Notes: generated by a model not told the origin, from the sequence alone. Counted from the stretch's first letter, positions 17,727-26,745 are shown. The stretch is 64,000 nt of DNA from Streptomyces sp. SAI-135 (GCF_029893805.1 NZ_JARXYP010000002.1:6200001-6264000), one strand, 5' to 3'. Numbers and translations: made by a program.

Positions 17727-18167
17727 TCAGTGCTCAGGTGACTCAACAGGCGCCGAAGTGACCAGTTCTGTCAGTACGCCATGGCAGTCCTTGGGGTGCA
17801 GGAAGGTGATCCGTGACCCCATGGAGCCACGTCGGGGCTCCTCGTACAGGACGCGTACGCCCTTGTCGCGGATGTCCGCGGCCTCGGTGTCGACATCGGC
17901 CGTACCGAAAGCGATGTGGTGGACGCCCTCGCCGTTCTTGTCCAGCCACTTGGCGACGGTCGAGTCGGGGCGGGTCGGCTCCAGAAGCTGCAGGTAGGAG
18001 GCGCCGCCGTCGGACGTTTCGTTGATCTTGAGCATGGCCTCGCGCACGCCCTGCTCCTCGTTGACCTCGGAGTGGAACACCTCGAAGCCGTACGTGGCCC
18101 GGTAGAACTCGACGGTCTTGTCGAGGTCGAAACAGGCGATCCCGATGTGGTCGATTCGCGTCAGCAT
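17727..18167 (-). CDS. mce: Methylmalonyl-CoA epimerase
   Basis: A 146-residue VOC (glyoxalase-fold) enzyme that converts (2S)- to (2R)-methylmalonyl-CoA, feeding the B12-dependent mutase and polyketide extender pools. The two beta-alpha-beta modules show the metal ligands expected in the family: His in RIDHIGIA, a Gln in YLQLLEP, His in GVHHIAFG and Glu in GVLTELV near the end. It starts at ATG 18167 and is divergent from the thiolase gene across 148 bases. It lies close to meaB. Confidence 0.95.
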   Translation of the reverse strand: MLTRIDHIGIACFDLDKTVEFYRATYGFEVFHSEVNEEQGVREAMLKINETSDGGASYLQLLEPTRPDSTVAKWLDKNGEGVHHIAFGTADVDTEAADIRDKGVRVLYEEPRRGSMGSRITFLHPKDCHGVLTELVTSAPVESPEH

Positions 18168-18315
18168 GTAGTCAGTGCAGCGCTCGCGAAACGGTTACGC
18201 AACGTGCGCGCGATCACACCGACGGCCGGGTGACGGCACGGAGTGCCACTCAGTACATTCGAAGTAAACCCTCGTTCACTCCTCGGCAGTGCAGCCGGTA
18301 AGGGGATCGCAGCTC

Positions 18316-19518
18316 ATGTCTGGATCGAACAGCACGACCTCGGTGATCGTCGCGGGCGCCCGTACGCCCATGGGACGACTGCTGGGCTCGCTGAAGTCCT
18401 TCTCCGGAGCCGACCTCGGCGGCTTCGCGATCAAGGCCGCCCTCGACCGTGCGGGGATCGGCGGCGACCAGGTGCAGTACGTCATCATGGGCCAGGTGCT
18501 CCAGGCCGGCGCGGGCCAGATCCCGGCCCGCCAGGCCGCGGTCAAGGCTGGCATCCCGATGAACGTCCCGGCGCTGACCATCAACAAGGTGTGCCTGTCC
18601 GGCCTGGACGCGATCGCGCTGGCCGACCAGCTCATCCGCGCCGGCGAGTTCGACGTGATCGTCGCGGGCGGCCAGGAGTCCATGACCAACGCCCCCCACC
18701 TGCTCCCGAAGTCCCGCGAGGGCTTCAAGTACGGGGCGATCGAGATGCTCGACGCCATGGCGTACGACGGTCTCACCGACGCCTTCGAGAACATTGCCAT
18801 GGGCGAGTCCACGGAGAAGCACAACACCCGCCTCGGCATCCTGCGCCCCGAGCAGGACGAGTTCTCCGCCCTCTCCCACCAGCGGGCCGCCGCCGCGCAG
18901 AAGAACGGCATCTTCGAAGCCGAGATCACCCCGGTCGAGATCCCGCAGCGCAAGGGCGAGCCGGTCGTCTTCAGCAAGGACGAGGGCATCCGCGGCGACA
19001 CCACCGCCGAGTCCCTCGGCAAGCTGCGCCCCGCGTTCACCCGGGACGGCACCATCACCGCCGGCAGCGCCTCGCAGATCTCCGACGGCGCGGCGGCCGT
19101 GGTCGTGATGAGCAAGGCCAAGGCGCAGGAGCTGGGCCTGGAGTGGATCGCCGAGATCGGCGCCCACGGCAATGTGGCGGGTCCGGACAACTCCCTCCAG
19201 TCCCAGCCCTCCAACGCGATCCTGCACGCCCTCAAGAAGGAGGGCCTTGAGGTCTCCGACCTCGACCTGATCGAGATCAACGAGGCCTTCGCCGCGGTCG
19301 CCGTCCAGTCGATGAAGGACCTCGGCGTGTCCACCGAAAAGGTGAACGTGAACGGCGGCGCGATCGCCCTCGGTCACCCCATCGGCATGTCCGGCGCCCG
19401 GCTCGTCCTGCACCTGGCCCTGGAGCTCAAGCGGCGCGGCGGCGGCGTCGGCGCGGCGGCCCTGTGCGGCGGCGGCGGTCAGGGTGACGCGCTGGTCGTG
19501 CGGGTACCCAAGGCCTGA
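18316..19518 (+). CDS. Acetyl-CoA C-acetyltransferase (thiolase)
   Basis: A 400-residue thiolase II condensing two acetyl-CoA to acetoacetyl-CoA or the reverse. Active-site residues are clear: nucleophilic Cys in NKVCLSGLDAI, His in IALGHPIGMSGAR and the second Cys in ALCGGGGQGDA. The ATG at 18316 is preceded by AAGGGGA; an upstream start at 18289 would add nine residues with no family support. It is followed after 34 bases by meaB, so both are probably one transcript. It can supply acetoacetyl-CoA to the dehydrogenase encoded at 1082. Confidence 0.94.
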   Translation: MSGSNSTTSVIVAGARTPMGRLLGSLKSFSGADLGGFAIKAALDRAGIGGDQVQYVIMGQVLQAGAGQIPARQAAVKAGIPMNVPALTINKVCLSGLDAIALADQLIRAGEFDVIVAGGQESMTNAPHLLPKSREGFKYGAIEMLDAMAYDGLTDAFENIAMGESTEKHNTRLGILRPEQDEFSALSHQRAAAAQKNGIFEAEITPVEIPQRKGEPVVFSKDEGIRGDTTAESLGKLRPAFTRDGTITAGSASQISDGAAAVVVMSKAKAQELGLEWIAEIGAHGNVAGPDNSLQSQPSNAILHALKKEGLEVSDLDLIEINEAFAAVAVQSMKDLGVSTEKVNVNGGAIALGHPIGMSGARLVLHLALELKRRGGGVGAAALCGGGGQGDALVVRVPKA

Positions 19519-19552
19519 GCCCCCTCAGGCAAACGCGTCGAACGGAGCTGTG

Positions 19553-20509
19553 ATGCAGGACGTCTCCACCCTGGTGGCCCAGGCCAGGGAGGGCCGCCCA
19601 CGGGCCGTGGCCCGGCTGATCTCCCTCGTGGAGGGGGCGTCCCAGCAGCTCAGGGAGGTCATGGCGGCGCTCGCCCCGCTGACCGGCAACGCGTACGTGG
19701 TGGGTCTGACGGGATCGCCCGGGGTGGGCAAGTCGACGTCCACCTCGGCCCTTGTGACCGCCTACCGCAAGCAGGGCAGACGGGTCGGCGTCCTGGCCGT
19801 CGACCCCTCGTCCCCCTTCTCCGGCGGGGCCCTGCTCGGCGACCGGGTGCGCATGTCGGAGCACGCATCCGACCCCGGCGTCTACATCCGCTCCATGGCG
19901 ACCCGCGGCCACCTCGGCGGCCTCGCCTGGGCGGCCCCGCAGGCCATCCGCGTCCTGGATGCGGCCGGCTGCGAGGTGATCCTGGTCGAGACGGTCGGCG
20001 TCGGCCAGTCGGAGGTGGAGATCGCCTCCCAGGCCGACACCTCCGTGGTGCTGCTCGCCCCCGGCATGGGCGACGGCATCCAGGCCGCCAAGGCCGGAAT
20101 CCTGGAGATCGGCGACGTCTACGTCGTCAACAAGGCCGACCGCGACGGCGCCGACGCGACCGCCCGCGAGCTCAACCACATGCTGGGCCTCGGCGAGTCC
20201 CGTAAGCCGGGCGACTGGCGCCCGCCGATCGTCAAGACGGTCGCCGCCCGCGCGGAGGGCGTCGACGAGGTCGTGGAAGCACTGGAGAAGCACCGCGCCT
20301 GGATGGAGGAGCGCGGTGTCCTCGCCGAGCGCCGCCGCGCCCGCGCCGCCCACGAGGTCGAGACGATCGCGGTCACCGCGCTGCGCGAACGCATCGGCGA
20401 CCTGCGCGGCGACCGGCGCCTGGACGCCCTCGCGGAGAGGATCGTCGCCGGCGAGCTGGACCCCTACCGGGCGGCGGACGAACTGGTGGAGGGCCTGACC
20501 CGGGGCTGA
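19553..20509 (+). CDS. meaB: MeaB, G-protein chaperone of B12-dependent acyl-CoA mutases
   Basis: A 318-residue SIMIBI GTPase (ArgK/MeaB family) that gates adenosylcobalamin loading and protects methylmalonyl-CoA and isobutyryl-CoA mutases. Visible motifs are the P-loop GSPGVGKST at residues 54-62, the switch region VETVGVGQSE and the base-recognition NKAD. A helical dimerisation tail ends the protein. The ATG at 19553 follows GGAG. It sits with epimerase and thiolase genes, and the window also carries icmA at 33157, a likely client. Confidence 0.94.
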   Translation: MQDVSTLVAQAREGRPRAVARLISLVEGASQQLREVMAALAPLTGNAYVVGLTGSPGVGKSTSTSALVTAYRKQGRRVGVLAVDPSSPFSGGALLGDRVRMSEHASDPGVYIRSMATRGHLGGLAWAAPQAIRVLDAAGCEVILVETVGVGQSEVEIASQADTSVVLLAPGMGDGIQAAKAGILEIGDVYVVNKADRDGADATARELNHMLGLGESRKPGDWRPPIVKTVAARAEGVDEVVEALEKHRAWMEERGVLAERRRARAAHEVETIAVTALRERIGDLRGDRRLDALAERIVAGELDPYRAADELVEGLTRG

Positions 20510-20530
20510 GCCCCTGCTAGGTTGACGGGC

Positions 20531-20551
20531 ATGTTCCTCTCCTTGGCGTAA
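20531..20551 (+). CDS. Possible leaderless six-codon upstream peptide (MFLSLA)
   Basis: A promoter-like CTGACC (20495-20500), 17-base spacer and TAGGTT (20518-20523) is followed after exactly seven bases by ATG, the geometry of leaderless Streptomyces transcripts. The frame closes after six codons with TAA, 82 bases before the transporter start. This could be a regulatory leader peptide or chance; conservation is not visible from one sequence. Confidence 0.25.
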   Translation: MFLSLA

Positions 20552-20633
20552 GGCGGACACCGGCCGCGGTCGAGCACACCGCTCCCGTGGCTCCTCGGTG
20601 TCCCCTGCCACGCCTCCTTCGAGGAACTCACCC

Positions 20634-21821
20634 ATGTCTGCCTCCTACGCGCGGCTGCTGCGCGTTCCGTATGCCCGCCGCACCTTCGCCACCGCCCTGC
20701 TCGGCAGGCTGTCGTACGGTGTCGTCCCGCTGTCCGCGATGCTCGCCGTGACCCGGTCCTCGGGCTCGTACGCGGTCGCGGGCGCCGTGCTGGCGTTCTT
20801 CGGCGCCACCGCCGTCTTCCTGACGCCCTGGCGGGCCGCCCTCGTCGACCGGTACGGGCCACGCCGGGCGCTCGTGCCCCTGCTGGCCGCCCACACCGCG
20901 CTGCTCGGCCTGCTGGCCGCCGCCGTGTGGCGTCCGGGGGCGCCGCCGTACGTCCTGGGCGCCCTCACCGCCCTCGCCGGTGCCTTCGTGCCCCCGCTCG
21001 GACCGACCATGCGCGCGGTGTGGGCGAGGCTCGCCGAGGACCGGGCGCTGCTGCGACGGGCGTACAGCCTCGACGGGATCGCCGAGGAACTGCTCTTCCT
21101 GACGGGGCCGTTGCTGGTGGGCGTCCTCGTCTCCGTCGCCCCGCCCGCCGTCGGCATCGTCGTCGGAGCGGTCCTCATCGGGGCGGGGACGCTCGGCTTC
21201 GTGGCCTCTCCCGTCGTACGGGCGATCCGCCCCGAGGCGGCCACGGCACGCCGGGGGCCGGACGGCCCGGGGGTGCTGCGCCGGGTCGGCCGCCCGGTCG
21301 GCGCGGTCACGGGCGTCGGACTCGCGATCGGCTCGCTCGACCTGCTGGTCGTGGCCTTCGCCGACCTGCACGGGCACAGCGGGGCGGGCGTGGCCTGGGT
21401 GCTGGCCGCCGTGTCCGCCGGAAGTGCCGTCGGCGGTCTGCTCAACGGCGCCCTGCCCTGGCGCGGACCCGCCGGGCCCCGGCTCGTCCTGCTGACCCTG
21501 GGCCTCGGCCTGGCACTCGTCGGCGCCGGGCTCGCCCCCGGGCTCGGCACCCTCGCCCTGGTCATGGCGGTGGCCGGGTTCTTCGTGTCCCCCGCCGTCA
21601 CCACCGCGTACCTCATCGCCGACGAGACGGTGGCGCCGGAGGCGCGCACCCGGGCCGGCGCCTGGGTCAACACGGCCGTCAACGCCGGGAGTACGGCCGG
21701 CACGGCCGCGGCGGGCGCCCTGGCCGGGCACCTGCCGGTGGCCGTGTGCTTCGCGATGACGGGCGCGGCGGTCGTCCTGACGGCCCTCGCCGCGGCGAAG
21801 GGCACCGCGCCCGCGGGCTGA
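20634..21821 (+). CDS. MFS transporter
   Basis: A 395-residue major facilitator with about 12 transmembrane helices and an Arg-rich loop between helices 2 and 3 (RAALVDRYGPRRAL), the usual motif A variant. The N-terminal YARLLRVPYARRTFATALLGR is typical of a Streptomyces subgroup of putative efflux carriers. Substrate unknown. The ATG at 20634 has GAGGAA upstream. A promoter with a possible six-codon leader lies at 20495-20551. It is convergent with the PepSY gene, separated by eight bases. Confidence 0.88.
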   Translation: MSASYARLLRVPYARRTFATALLGRLSYGVVPLSAMLAVTRSSGSYAVAGAVLAFFGATAVFLTPWRAALVDRYGPRRALVPLLAAHTALLGLLAAAVWRPGAPPYVLGALTALAGAFVPPLGPTMRAVWARLAEDRALLRRAYSLDGIAEELLFLTGPLLVGVLVSVAPPAVGIVVGAVLIGAGTLGFVASPVVRAIRPEAATARRGPDGPGVLRRVGRPVGAVTGVGLAIGSLDLLVVAFADLHGHSGAGVAWVLAAVSAGSAVGGLLNGALPWRGPAGPRLVLLTLGLGLALVGAGLAPGLGTLALVMAVAGFFVSPAVTTAYLIADETVAPEARTRAGAWVNTAVNAGSTAGTAAAGALAGHLPVAVCFAMTGAAVVLTALAAAKGTAPAG

Positions 21822-21829
21822 CGCCCGGC

Positions 21830-22480
21830 TCAGGCGTCGTCCCCGTCGTCGTCGCGGTCCTGGGTGACCTTGGCCGAGTCGAGGGCGACCTTCCACTCGC
21901 CGTGCCTGCCGTCCTTCACGGTGTCCGCCGTCCAGGCCACGGTGCCGTGGTCGTCGTCGAGGCCGACCTCGGTCACCGTGCCCTTCGCGGCGGCGGCCAG
22001 GGCCGCCTCCCGGGCGTCGGTCTTCGCGCCCTTCACCGCGGCGAGCTCGGCCCGGTCGCCGGCGTCGTTGTCGTCGTCCGTGTCGCGCTGGGCGCCGAGC
22101 ACCTTCCCGGAGTCCGGCGCGATCCGCACGTCGTACTCGGTGCCGTCGCCCTTGACGACGGTCACCTCCCACGCGTCGGCGCCGTCGTCGTCCAGGTCGG
22201 CGGAGAGGGCGGTGCCCGGGGTGTGCCTGAGGGCGGCGGCGATCGCCTCGGCCGCGGTGACACCGCTGCCGGAGACCGCCGTACGGTCCTCGGAGACGTC
22301 GTCCCGGTCGTCCGCGGAGTCGTCGGAGTCGTCGTCGCGGTCGGCGGCCTGGTGGGCGCTCGTGCTCGACTGGCGCTGCGTCGCCGTCGCGTCGTCGTCC
22401 CCCGCCGCGAAGGCCGCGACGGTGCCGCCGGTGGCCAGTGCGGCGGCGGTGAGGGTGGCGATGACGATGTTGCGCTTCAT
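21830..22480 (-). CDS. Secreted or lipid-free PepSY-domain protein
   Basis: A 216-residue exported protein. The N-terminus is a Sec signal (MKRNIVIATLTAAALATGG ending near AAFA), followed by an acidic Asp-rich linker and two PepSY domains, each with the W-x-V-x4-DG core (DAWEVTVVKGDG and a second copy ending GEWKVALDSAKV). PepSY proteins often inhibit proteases or tune two-component sensors at the cell surface. The gene is divergent from rapA1/rapA2 with 144 bases between, suggesting it is a target or an accessory of that system. Confidence 0.87.
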   Translation of the reverse strand: MKRNIVIATLTAAALATGGTVAAFAAGDDDATATQRQSSTSAHQAADRDDDSDDSADDRDDVSEDRTAVSGSGVTAAEAIAAALRHTPGTALSADLDDDGADAWEVTVVKGDGTEYDVRIAPDSGKVLGAQRDTDDDNDAGDRAELAAVKGAKTDAREAALAAAAKGTVTEVGLDDDHGTVAWTADTVKDGRHGEWKVALDSAKVTQDRDDDGDDA

Positions 22481-22563
22481 GGGGATTCCTCCAGAGCGGT
22501 CTGCTTCGTTCTGCTTGGTTCTTCTTCGTTCGCTTTCGACGACGACCAAGCTGCCCGAGATGA

Positions 22564-22602
22564 GCTGAAGCGGGCCTGAAGTCCCCTGAAGGCGTCTTCA
22601 GG
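22564..22602. promoter_or_regulatory. Direct-repeat operator array upstream of rapA1
   Basis: CTGAAG occurs three times in direct orientation, inside GCTGAAG at 22564-22570 and CCTGAAG at 22575-22581 and 22585-22591, then once inverted as CTTCAGG at 22596-22602. The 10-11-base spacing places the sites on one face of the helix, as expected for OmpR/PhoB-type regulators such as the adjacent RapA1. Confidence 0.6.
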
Positions 22603-22624
22603 TTCGCCCTGCGAGGCTGTACCC

Positions 22625-23293
22625 ATGCGCCTGCTGATCGTCGAGGACGAGAAACGACTGGCCCTGTCCCTCGCCAAGGGCCTCACCGCCGAGGGCTACG
22701 CCGTCGATGTCGTCCACGACGGCCGCGAGGGGCTGCACCGGGCCGGCGAGGGGGCGTACGACCTGGTGATCCTCGACATCATGCTGCCCGGCCTCAACGG
22801 CTACCGGGTCTGCGCCGCCCTGCGCGCCGCCGGCCACGAGGTGCCGATCCTGATGCTCACCGCCAAGGACGGCGAGTACGACGAGGCCGAGGGACTGGAC
22901 ACCGGCGCCGACGACTACCTGACCAAGCCCTTCTCCTACGTCGTCCTCGTGGCCCGCATCAAGGCCCTGCTGCGGCGGCGCGGGAACGGCACCGGGGCCT
23001 CGCCGGTGCTGGAGACCGGGCCGCTGAGGATCGACACCGCCGCCCGCCGGGTCTTCCTCGACGGCAGCGAAGTCACCCTCACCGCCAAGGAGTTCTCGGT
23101 CCTGGAGCAGCTCGCGGTGCGGCCCGGGGAGGTGGTCTCCAAGGCGCAGATCCTGGAGCACGTCTGGGACTTCGCGTACGACGGCGACCCGAACATCGTC
23201 GAGGTGTACATCAGCACCCTGCGCCGGAAACTGGACGCGGGCCTCATCCGTACGGTCCGGGGCGCCGGGTACCGGCTGGAGGCCGGGAGATGA
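22625..23293 (+). CDS. rapA1: RapA1, OmpR-family response regulator
   Basis: A 222-residue regulator. The receiver domain has acidic pocket ED at 7-9, phospho-acceptor Asp51 (LVILDIMLPG) and Lys101 (YLTKPF). The C-terminal winged helix shows LTAKEFSVLEQLAVRPGEVV and the DNA-contact region YISTLRRKL. Gene order next to absC fits S. coelicolor SCO5403, reported as RapA1, which influences actinorhodin and Cpk production. It overlaps the kinase gene by four bases (ATGA). CTGAAG repeats just upstream suggest autoregulation. Confidence 0.88.
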   Translation: MRLLIVEDEKRLALSLAKGLTAEGYAVDVVHDGREGLHRAGEGAYDLVILDIMLPGLNGYRVCAALRAAGHEVPILMLTAKDGEYDEAEGLDTGADDYLTKPFSYVVLVARIKALLRRRGNGTGASPVLETGPLRIDTAARRVFLDGSEVTLTAKEFSVLEQLAVRPGEVVSKAQILEHVWDFAYDGDPNIVEVYISTLRRKLDAGLIRTVRGAGYRLEAGR

Positions 23294-24717
23294 GACGGCT
23301 GTTCGGCTCGGTCCGGGCACGGGCCACCCTCGCCGCCACTGTGGTCGTCGCCGTGGCGCTGGTCGCGGCCGGGGCCGCCGTGCTGCTCTCCCTGCGCTCC
23401 AACCTGATCGACGAGGCGGGCACCCAGGCCGAGCGGGCCGCGCGCAAGGTGGCCGCCGACCTCTCCGGGGGCACGCCCTACACGGGTCTGGACCTGGACG
23501 ACGACGAGCCGGTCCAGGTCGTCGACGGGCACGGCCGTCTGGTCGCGGCCACCGAGCACCTGGAGCGGATCAGCGGCACGGGAGTCGCCGAGGTGGAGCC
23601 GCGGCCGCCCGCCGGAGGCGCCGGCGGGACGGCGGAGCCCGGGGACTCCGACGACGACGGGGCCGAGGACGCCGACTCCGCCCTGGAGCCCGGTGAGATC
23701 GCCGACGACGTGCGGCTCACGGCCGGCTCCGCCACGATCGACGGGAAGTCCGCCGACTACCGCTTCGCGGCCGTGGAGGTCGAGGTCCCCGACAAGGGCA
23801 CCCTCACCGTGTACGCGGGTGCCTCCCTGGACCCCGAACAGAGCGCGGTGGGCACCGCCCAGACCGTCATGCTGGTCGGCTTCCCGCTGCTGCTCGGTGT
23901 CGTCGCCGCCGTGACCTGGCTGGTCACCCGGCGTGCGCTGCGCCCGGTCGAGGGCATCCGCGCCGAGATGGCCGCGATCACCGCCTCCGAGGACCTGGCC
24001 CGCCGGGTCCCGGTGCCCGACACCCACGACGAGGTGGCCCGCCTCGCCCGCACCACCAACGAGACGCTGGCCGCCCTGGAGACCTCCGTCGAGCGCCAGC
24101 GCAGGTTCGTCGCCGACGCCTCGCACGAACTGCGCAGCCCGATCGCCTCGCTGCGCACCCAGCTCGAGGTGGCCGCCGCGCACCCGGAGCTGCTGGACCT
24201 GGACGGGGCGGTCGAGGACACCGTACGGCTGCAACACCTGGCCGCGGACCTGCTGTTGCTGGCCCGTCTGGACGCGGGGGAGCGGGTCGCCGACGCACGG
24301 ATCGAGCTGGCGGCACTGGTGCGGGAGCGGGCCGCCGGGCGCAACGGTGTGACGGTCCGGGCGGATCCGGTGGAAGTGACGGGGTCCCGGGGGCAGTTGG
24401 AGCGGGTCCTCGACAACCTGCTGGACAACGCGCGGCGGCACGCGCGGTCGGCGGTCGCGGTGACGGTACGACGGGACGGCGACCGCCACGCGGTGGTCGG
24501 GGTCGCCGACGACGGGGACGGGGTGCCGGCCGGGGACCGGGAGCGGATCTTCGAGCGGTTCGTGCGGCTGGACGAGGCGCGGGCACGGGACGACGGCGGG
24601 GCCGGGCTGGGGCTCGCCATCGCCCGGGACGTCGCCGCCCGGCACGGCGGCACGCTCACGGTCCGCGACGCGCCAGCAGGCGGAGCCCTGTTCGAACTCC
24701 GCCTGCCGGTCGCCTAG
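23290..24717 (+). CDS. rapA2: RapA2, sensor histidine kinase
   Basis: A 475-residue membrane kinase. A transmembrane helix near residues 13-35, an extracellular acidic domain with an Asp-rich insert (about 40-185), and a second helix (about 195-215) are followed by HAMP, a dimerisation domain with phospho-His279 in DASHELRSPI, and an HATPase domain with N-box NLLDNARRHA and G-boxes DDGDGVPAGDR and GAGLGLAIAR. The extracytoplasmic domain may work with the divergently encoded PepSY protein. It is coupled to rapA1 by a 4-base overlap and is convergent with absC. Confidence 0.88.
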   Translation: MRRLFGSVRARATLAATVVVAVALVAAGAAVLLSLRSNLIDEAGTQAERAARKVAADLSGGTPYTGLDLDDDEPVQVVDGHGRLVAATEHLERISGTGVAEVEPRPPAGGAGGTAEPGDSDDDGAEDADSALEPGEIADDVRLTAGSATIDGKSADYRFAAVEVEVPDKGTLTVYAGASLDPEQSAVGTAQTVMLVGFPLLLGVVAAVTWLVTRRALRPVEGIRAEMAAITASEDLARRVPVPDTHDEVARLARTTNETLAALETSVERQRRFVADASHELRSPIASLRTQLEVAAAHPELLDLDGAVEDTVRLQHLAADLLLLARLDAGERVADARIELAALVRERAAGRNGVTVRADPVEVTGSRGQLERVLDNLLDNARRHARSAVAVTVRRDGDRHAVVGVADDGDGVPAGDRERIFERFVRLDEARARDDGGAGLGLAIARDVAARHGGTLTVRDAPAGGALFELRLPVA

Positions 24718-24730
24718 CCGCGCCCCCGTG

Positions 24731-25207
24731 TCAGGGCCGTCCCCGCTGCCCGCGCAGATGCTCCGCGATCGGCGTCAGAGCCTTGTCCAGCTCCGTCAGG
24801 GACTCCGGGGGGACGAGATCGATGAAGTGCCTCCGCACAGACGCCACGTGATGGGGCGCGACCTTCTTCATCGTCTCCATGCCGTGCTCCGTCAGGACCG
24901 CGTACAGTCCGCGGCGGTCCGACTCGCAGTTCTCGCGCCGGACCAGGTCCGCGTTCTCCATGCGGGTGATCTGGTGCGAGAGCCGGCTCTTGGACTGGAG
25001 GGTGGCGGACGCGAGGTCGCTCATCCGCATCCGTACGCCCTCCGACTCGGAGAGGTTGACCAGGATCTCGTAGTCGTTCATCGTCAGGCCGAACGGCTGA
25101 AGGTCCTTCTCGAGCTGATACGTCAACAGCCTGTTGACCTCCAGGTGGGTGCGCCAGGCGCACTGCTCCGCATCGGTCAGCCAGCGCGTGGCCGTCTCGG
25201 TCTCCAT
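24731..25207 (-). CDS. absC: AbsC, MarR-family regulator
   Basis: A 158-residue MarR regulator. The winged helix is evident from MRMSDLASATLQSKSRLSHQITRME and the wing ENCESDRRGLYAVLT. Length and position beside rapA1/rapA2 match S. coelicolor AbsC (SCO5405), a zinc-linked regulator of antibiotic and coelibactin genes. The ATG at 25207 is preceded by TAGACT six bases upstream, so the transcript may be leaderless. A candidate operator is the TTTCAACC and TTTTAGGT tract just upstream (minus strand, about 25218-25235). Confidence 0.86.
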   Translation of the reverse strand: METETATRWLTDAEQCAWRTHLEVNRLLTYQLEKDLQPFGLTMNDYEILVNLSESEGVRMRMSDLASATLQSKSRLSHQITRMENADLVRRENCESDRRGLYAVLTEHGMETMKKVAPHHVASVRRHFIDLVPPESLTELDKALTPIAEHLRGQRGRP

Positions 25208-25299
25208 GAATGAAGTCTACCTAAAAGGTTGAAAGGCGAACTAACGAGGGTCGTGTGACTGTGCGCACGCGTTCGATGTCACACTCCGCAGACTACCGC

Positions 25300-26097
25300 T
25301 CACAGCCCGAAGCGACGCTGGAGGTCCCCCAGCTGTCCGGGAAGGCGCGGTGCTCCCGGCTGCTGCGACTGCCCCGGGGGTACCCCGTGGCCGCCGGGCA
25401 CTCCCGGCTCGGACGGAACCACCCCGGTGGCCTGCTCGGCCATCAGGACCTCGGTCGACTGGAGCAGTACGGTGCCGGCCCCCACGAACTCGAACTGGTG
25501 CTCCTCCCCGGAGGCGCCGCCCAGGCCCGTCATCGCACGTAGACCGCCCATCAGACCGGTCATGTACCCGTGGTCGTAGTGGTGGCACGGGGAGGGGCAG
25601 TCGGCCCAGCCCACAAGCGCTTGCGGGTCCACCCGGATCGGCGGCTCCATGAACACCACCGGGCCGTTGGAGGCGGCCACGAACTTTCCGGTTCCGATGA
25701 GGGTCAGAAAGCCGGGCACGATCGACTGCTTCAGCGCGAGACTTGGCTGAAAAGCGAGCAGATTGCCCGAGCGAATGGTCAGGTTGCCGTCTTCGAGGTC
25801 GTAGGAATTCACGTCGAAGGCCCGGTCGGCGAGGAGCATCTTGCCCGAGCCCTGCGCCACGACCCAGTCGCTCGCGTGCAGAGGCGAATGGAAGGACGTA
25901 CGGACGAGACCGTCGAGCCGGCCGTGTCCGATGCCGTTGAAGTCCATCTGCCCGTAGTAGGCGATCATCTTCCCCTTCTGCAGGAACCACTGGCTCCCCT
26001 TGAGCTCCACGCAGAAGGTGTAGTTGTTGACGTTGTCGTCCGACGGCAGCGTCATCGGGTCGTACACGGTGGGGCCCGCGCCCGGGTAGTGGCTCAC
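25300..26097 (-). CDS. AIM24-family protein (first of three paralogues by position)
   Basis: A 265-residue beta-rich protein of the AIM24/TRAP-like family (double-stranded beta-helix). It keeps the family pattern with a SQWFLQKGKMIAYYGQMDF opening and later Gly-rich strand repeats (GSGKMLLADRAFDV), and has an extra C-terminal Pro/Gly/Gln-rich tail of about 45 residues. It overlaps the next paralogue by four bases, so the three genes form one operon. No enzymatic role is known; mitochondrial AIM24 affects cristae structure, but bacterial roles are undefined. Confidence 0.85.
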   Translation of the reverse strand: MSHYPGAGPTVYDPMTLPSDDNVNNYTFCVELKGSQWFLQKGKMIAYYGQMDFNGIGHGRLDGLVRTSFHSPLHASDWVVAQGSGKMLLADRAFDVNSYDLEDGNLTIRSGNLLAFQPSLALKQSIVPGFLTLIGTGKFVAASNGPVVFMEPPIRVDPQALVGWADCPSPCHHYDHGYMTGLMGGLRAMTGLGGASGEEHQFEFVGAGTVLLQSTEVLMAEQATGVVPSEPGVPGGHGVPPGQSQQPGAPRLPGQLGDLQRRFGL

Positions 26098-26744
26098 AGC
26101 TTCTCCTCCGAGGCCTGGACGTACACCACGCCGTTCCCGCTGAGTTCCAGCTGGAAGGCCTCGCCGGAACCGCGGCCCACCATGTCGCGCCAGCCGAGCG
26201 CCGTCGACAGCTTGTTGCGGACGTCACCGTAGTGGGCCACGTAGGCCTGCGGGTCGACGTGGACCGGGCGCTGCGGGGTGATCGGGACCTCGAAGACGCC
26301 GCCGTGGGCCATGACGGCCACCGAGCCGTGGCCCTTGAGCGTGGTCGTGAAGAGTCCCTGACCGCTGATCTGGCCGCGCACCATGCCCATCACCCCGCCC
26401 TGTGAGCCCATGAACATGGTGCCCTGCTGGAGGGTGCCCTCGAAGGCGAGCAGCCGGTCCGCCTCGACGAACAGCGTGTCGCCGGAGAGGTTGACGACCT
26501 GCACATGGTGTCCGCCGTGCCCGAACAGGACGGTGCCGCTGCCCTCGACGGTCATCAGGGGCGTGTCCTCGTTGGCCACACGGCGGCCGATCATCGACAT
26601 GACGCCGCCCTGACCGCCCTGGATGTTCGGGGTGAAGGACACCTCGCCCCGGTACGCCAGCATCGCGCCGCGCTGGCTGAACAGGCGCTGGCCGGGCATC
26701 ACCGTGGCCTCGACCATCTTGGAGTTGATCTCGCGGAAGGGCAT
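26094..26744 (-). CDS. AIM24-family protein (middle paralogue)
   Basis: A 216-residue AIM24 protein with the start MPFREINSKMVEATVMPGQ at ATG 26744. Shared family segments include QRGAMLAYRGEVSFTP, TVEGSGTVLFG and GRGSGEAFQLELSGNGVVYVQ near the end, matching the C-terminus of the next paralogue (GEGGGEAFQIRFEGDGLVYVQ). It lies one base after the upstream paralogue and overlaps the downstream one by four bases. Confidence 0.86.
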   Translation of the reverse strand: MPFREINSKMVEATVMPGQRLFSQRGAMLAYRGEVSFTPNIQGGQGGVMSMIGRRVANEDTPLMTVEGSGTVLFGHGGHHVQVVNLSGDTLFVEADRLLAFEGTLQQGTMFMGSQGGVMGMVRGQISGQGLFTTTLKGHGSVAVMAHGGVFEVPITPQRPVHVDPQAYVAHYGDVRNKLSTALGWRDMVGRGSGEAFQLELSGNGVVYVQASEEKL

Positions 26745-26745
26745 G

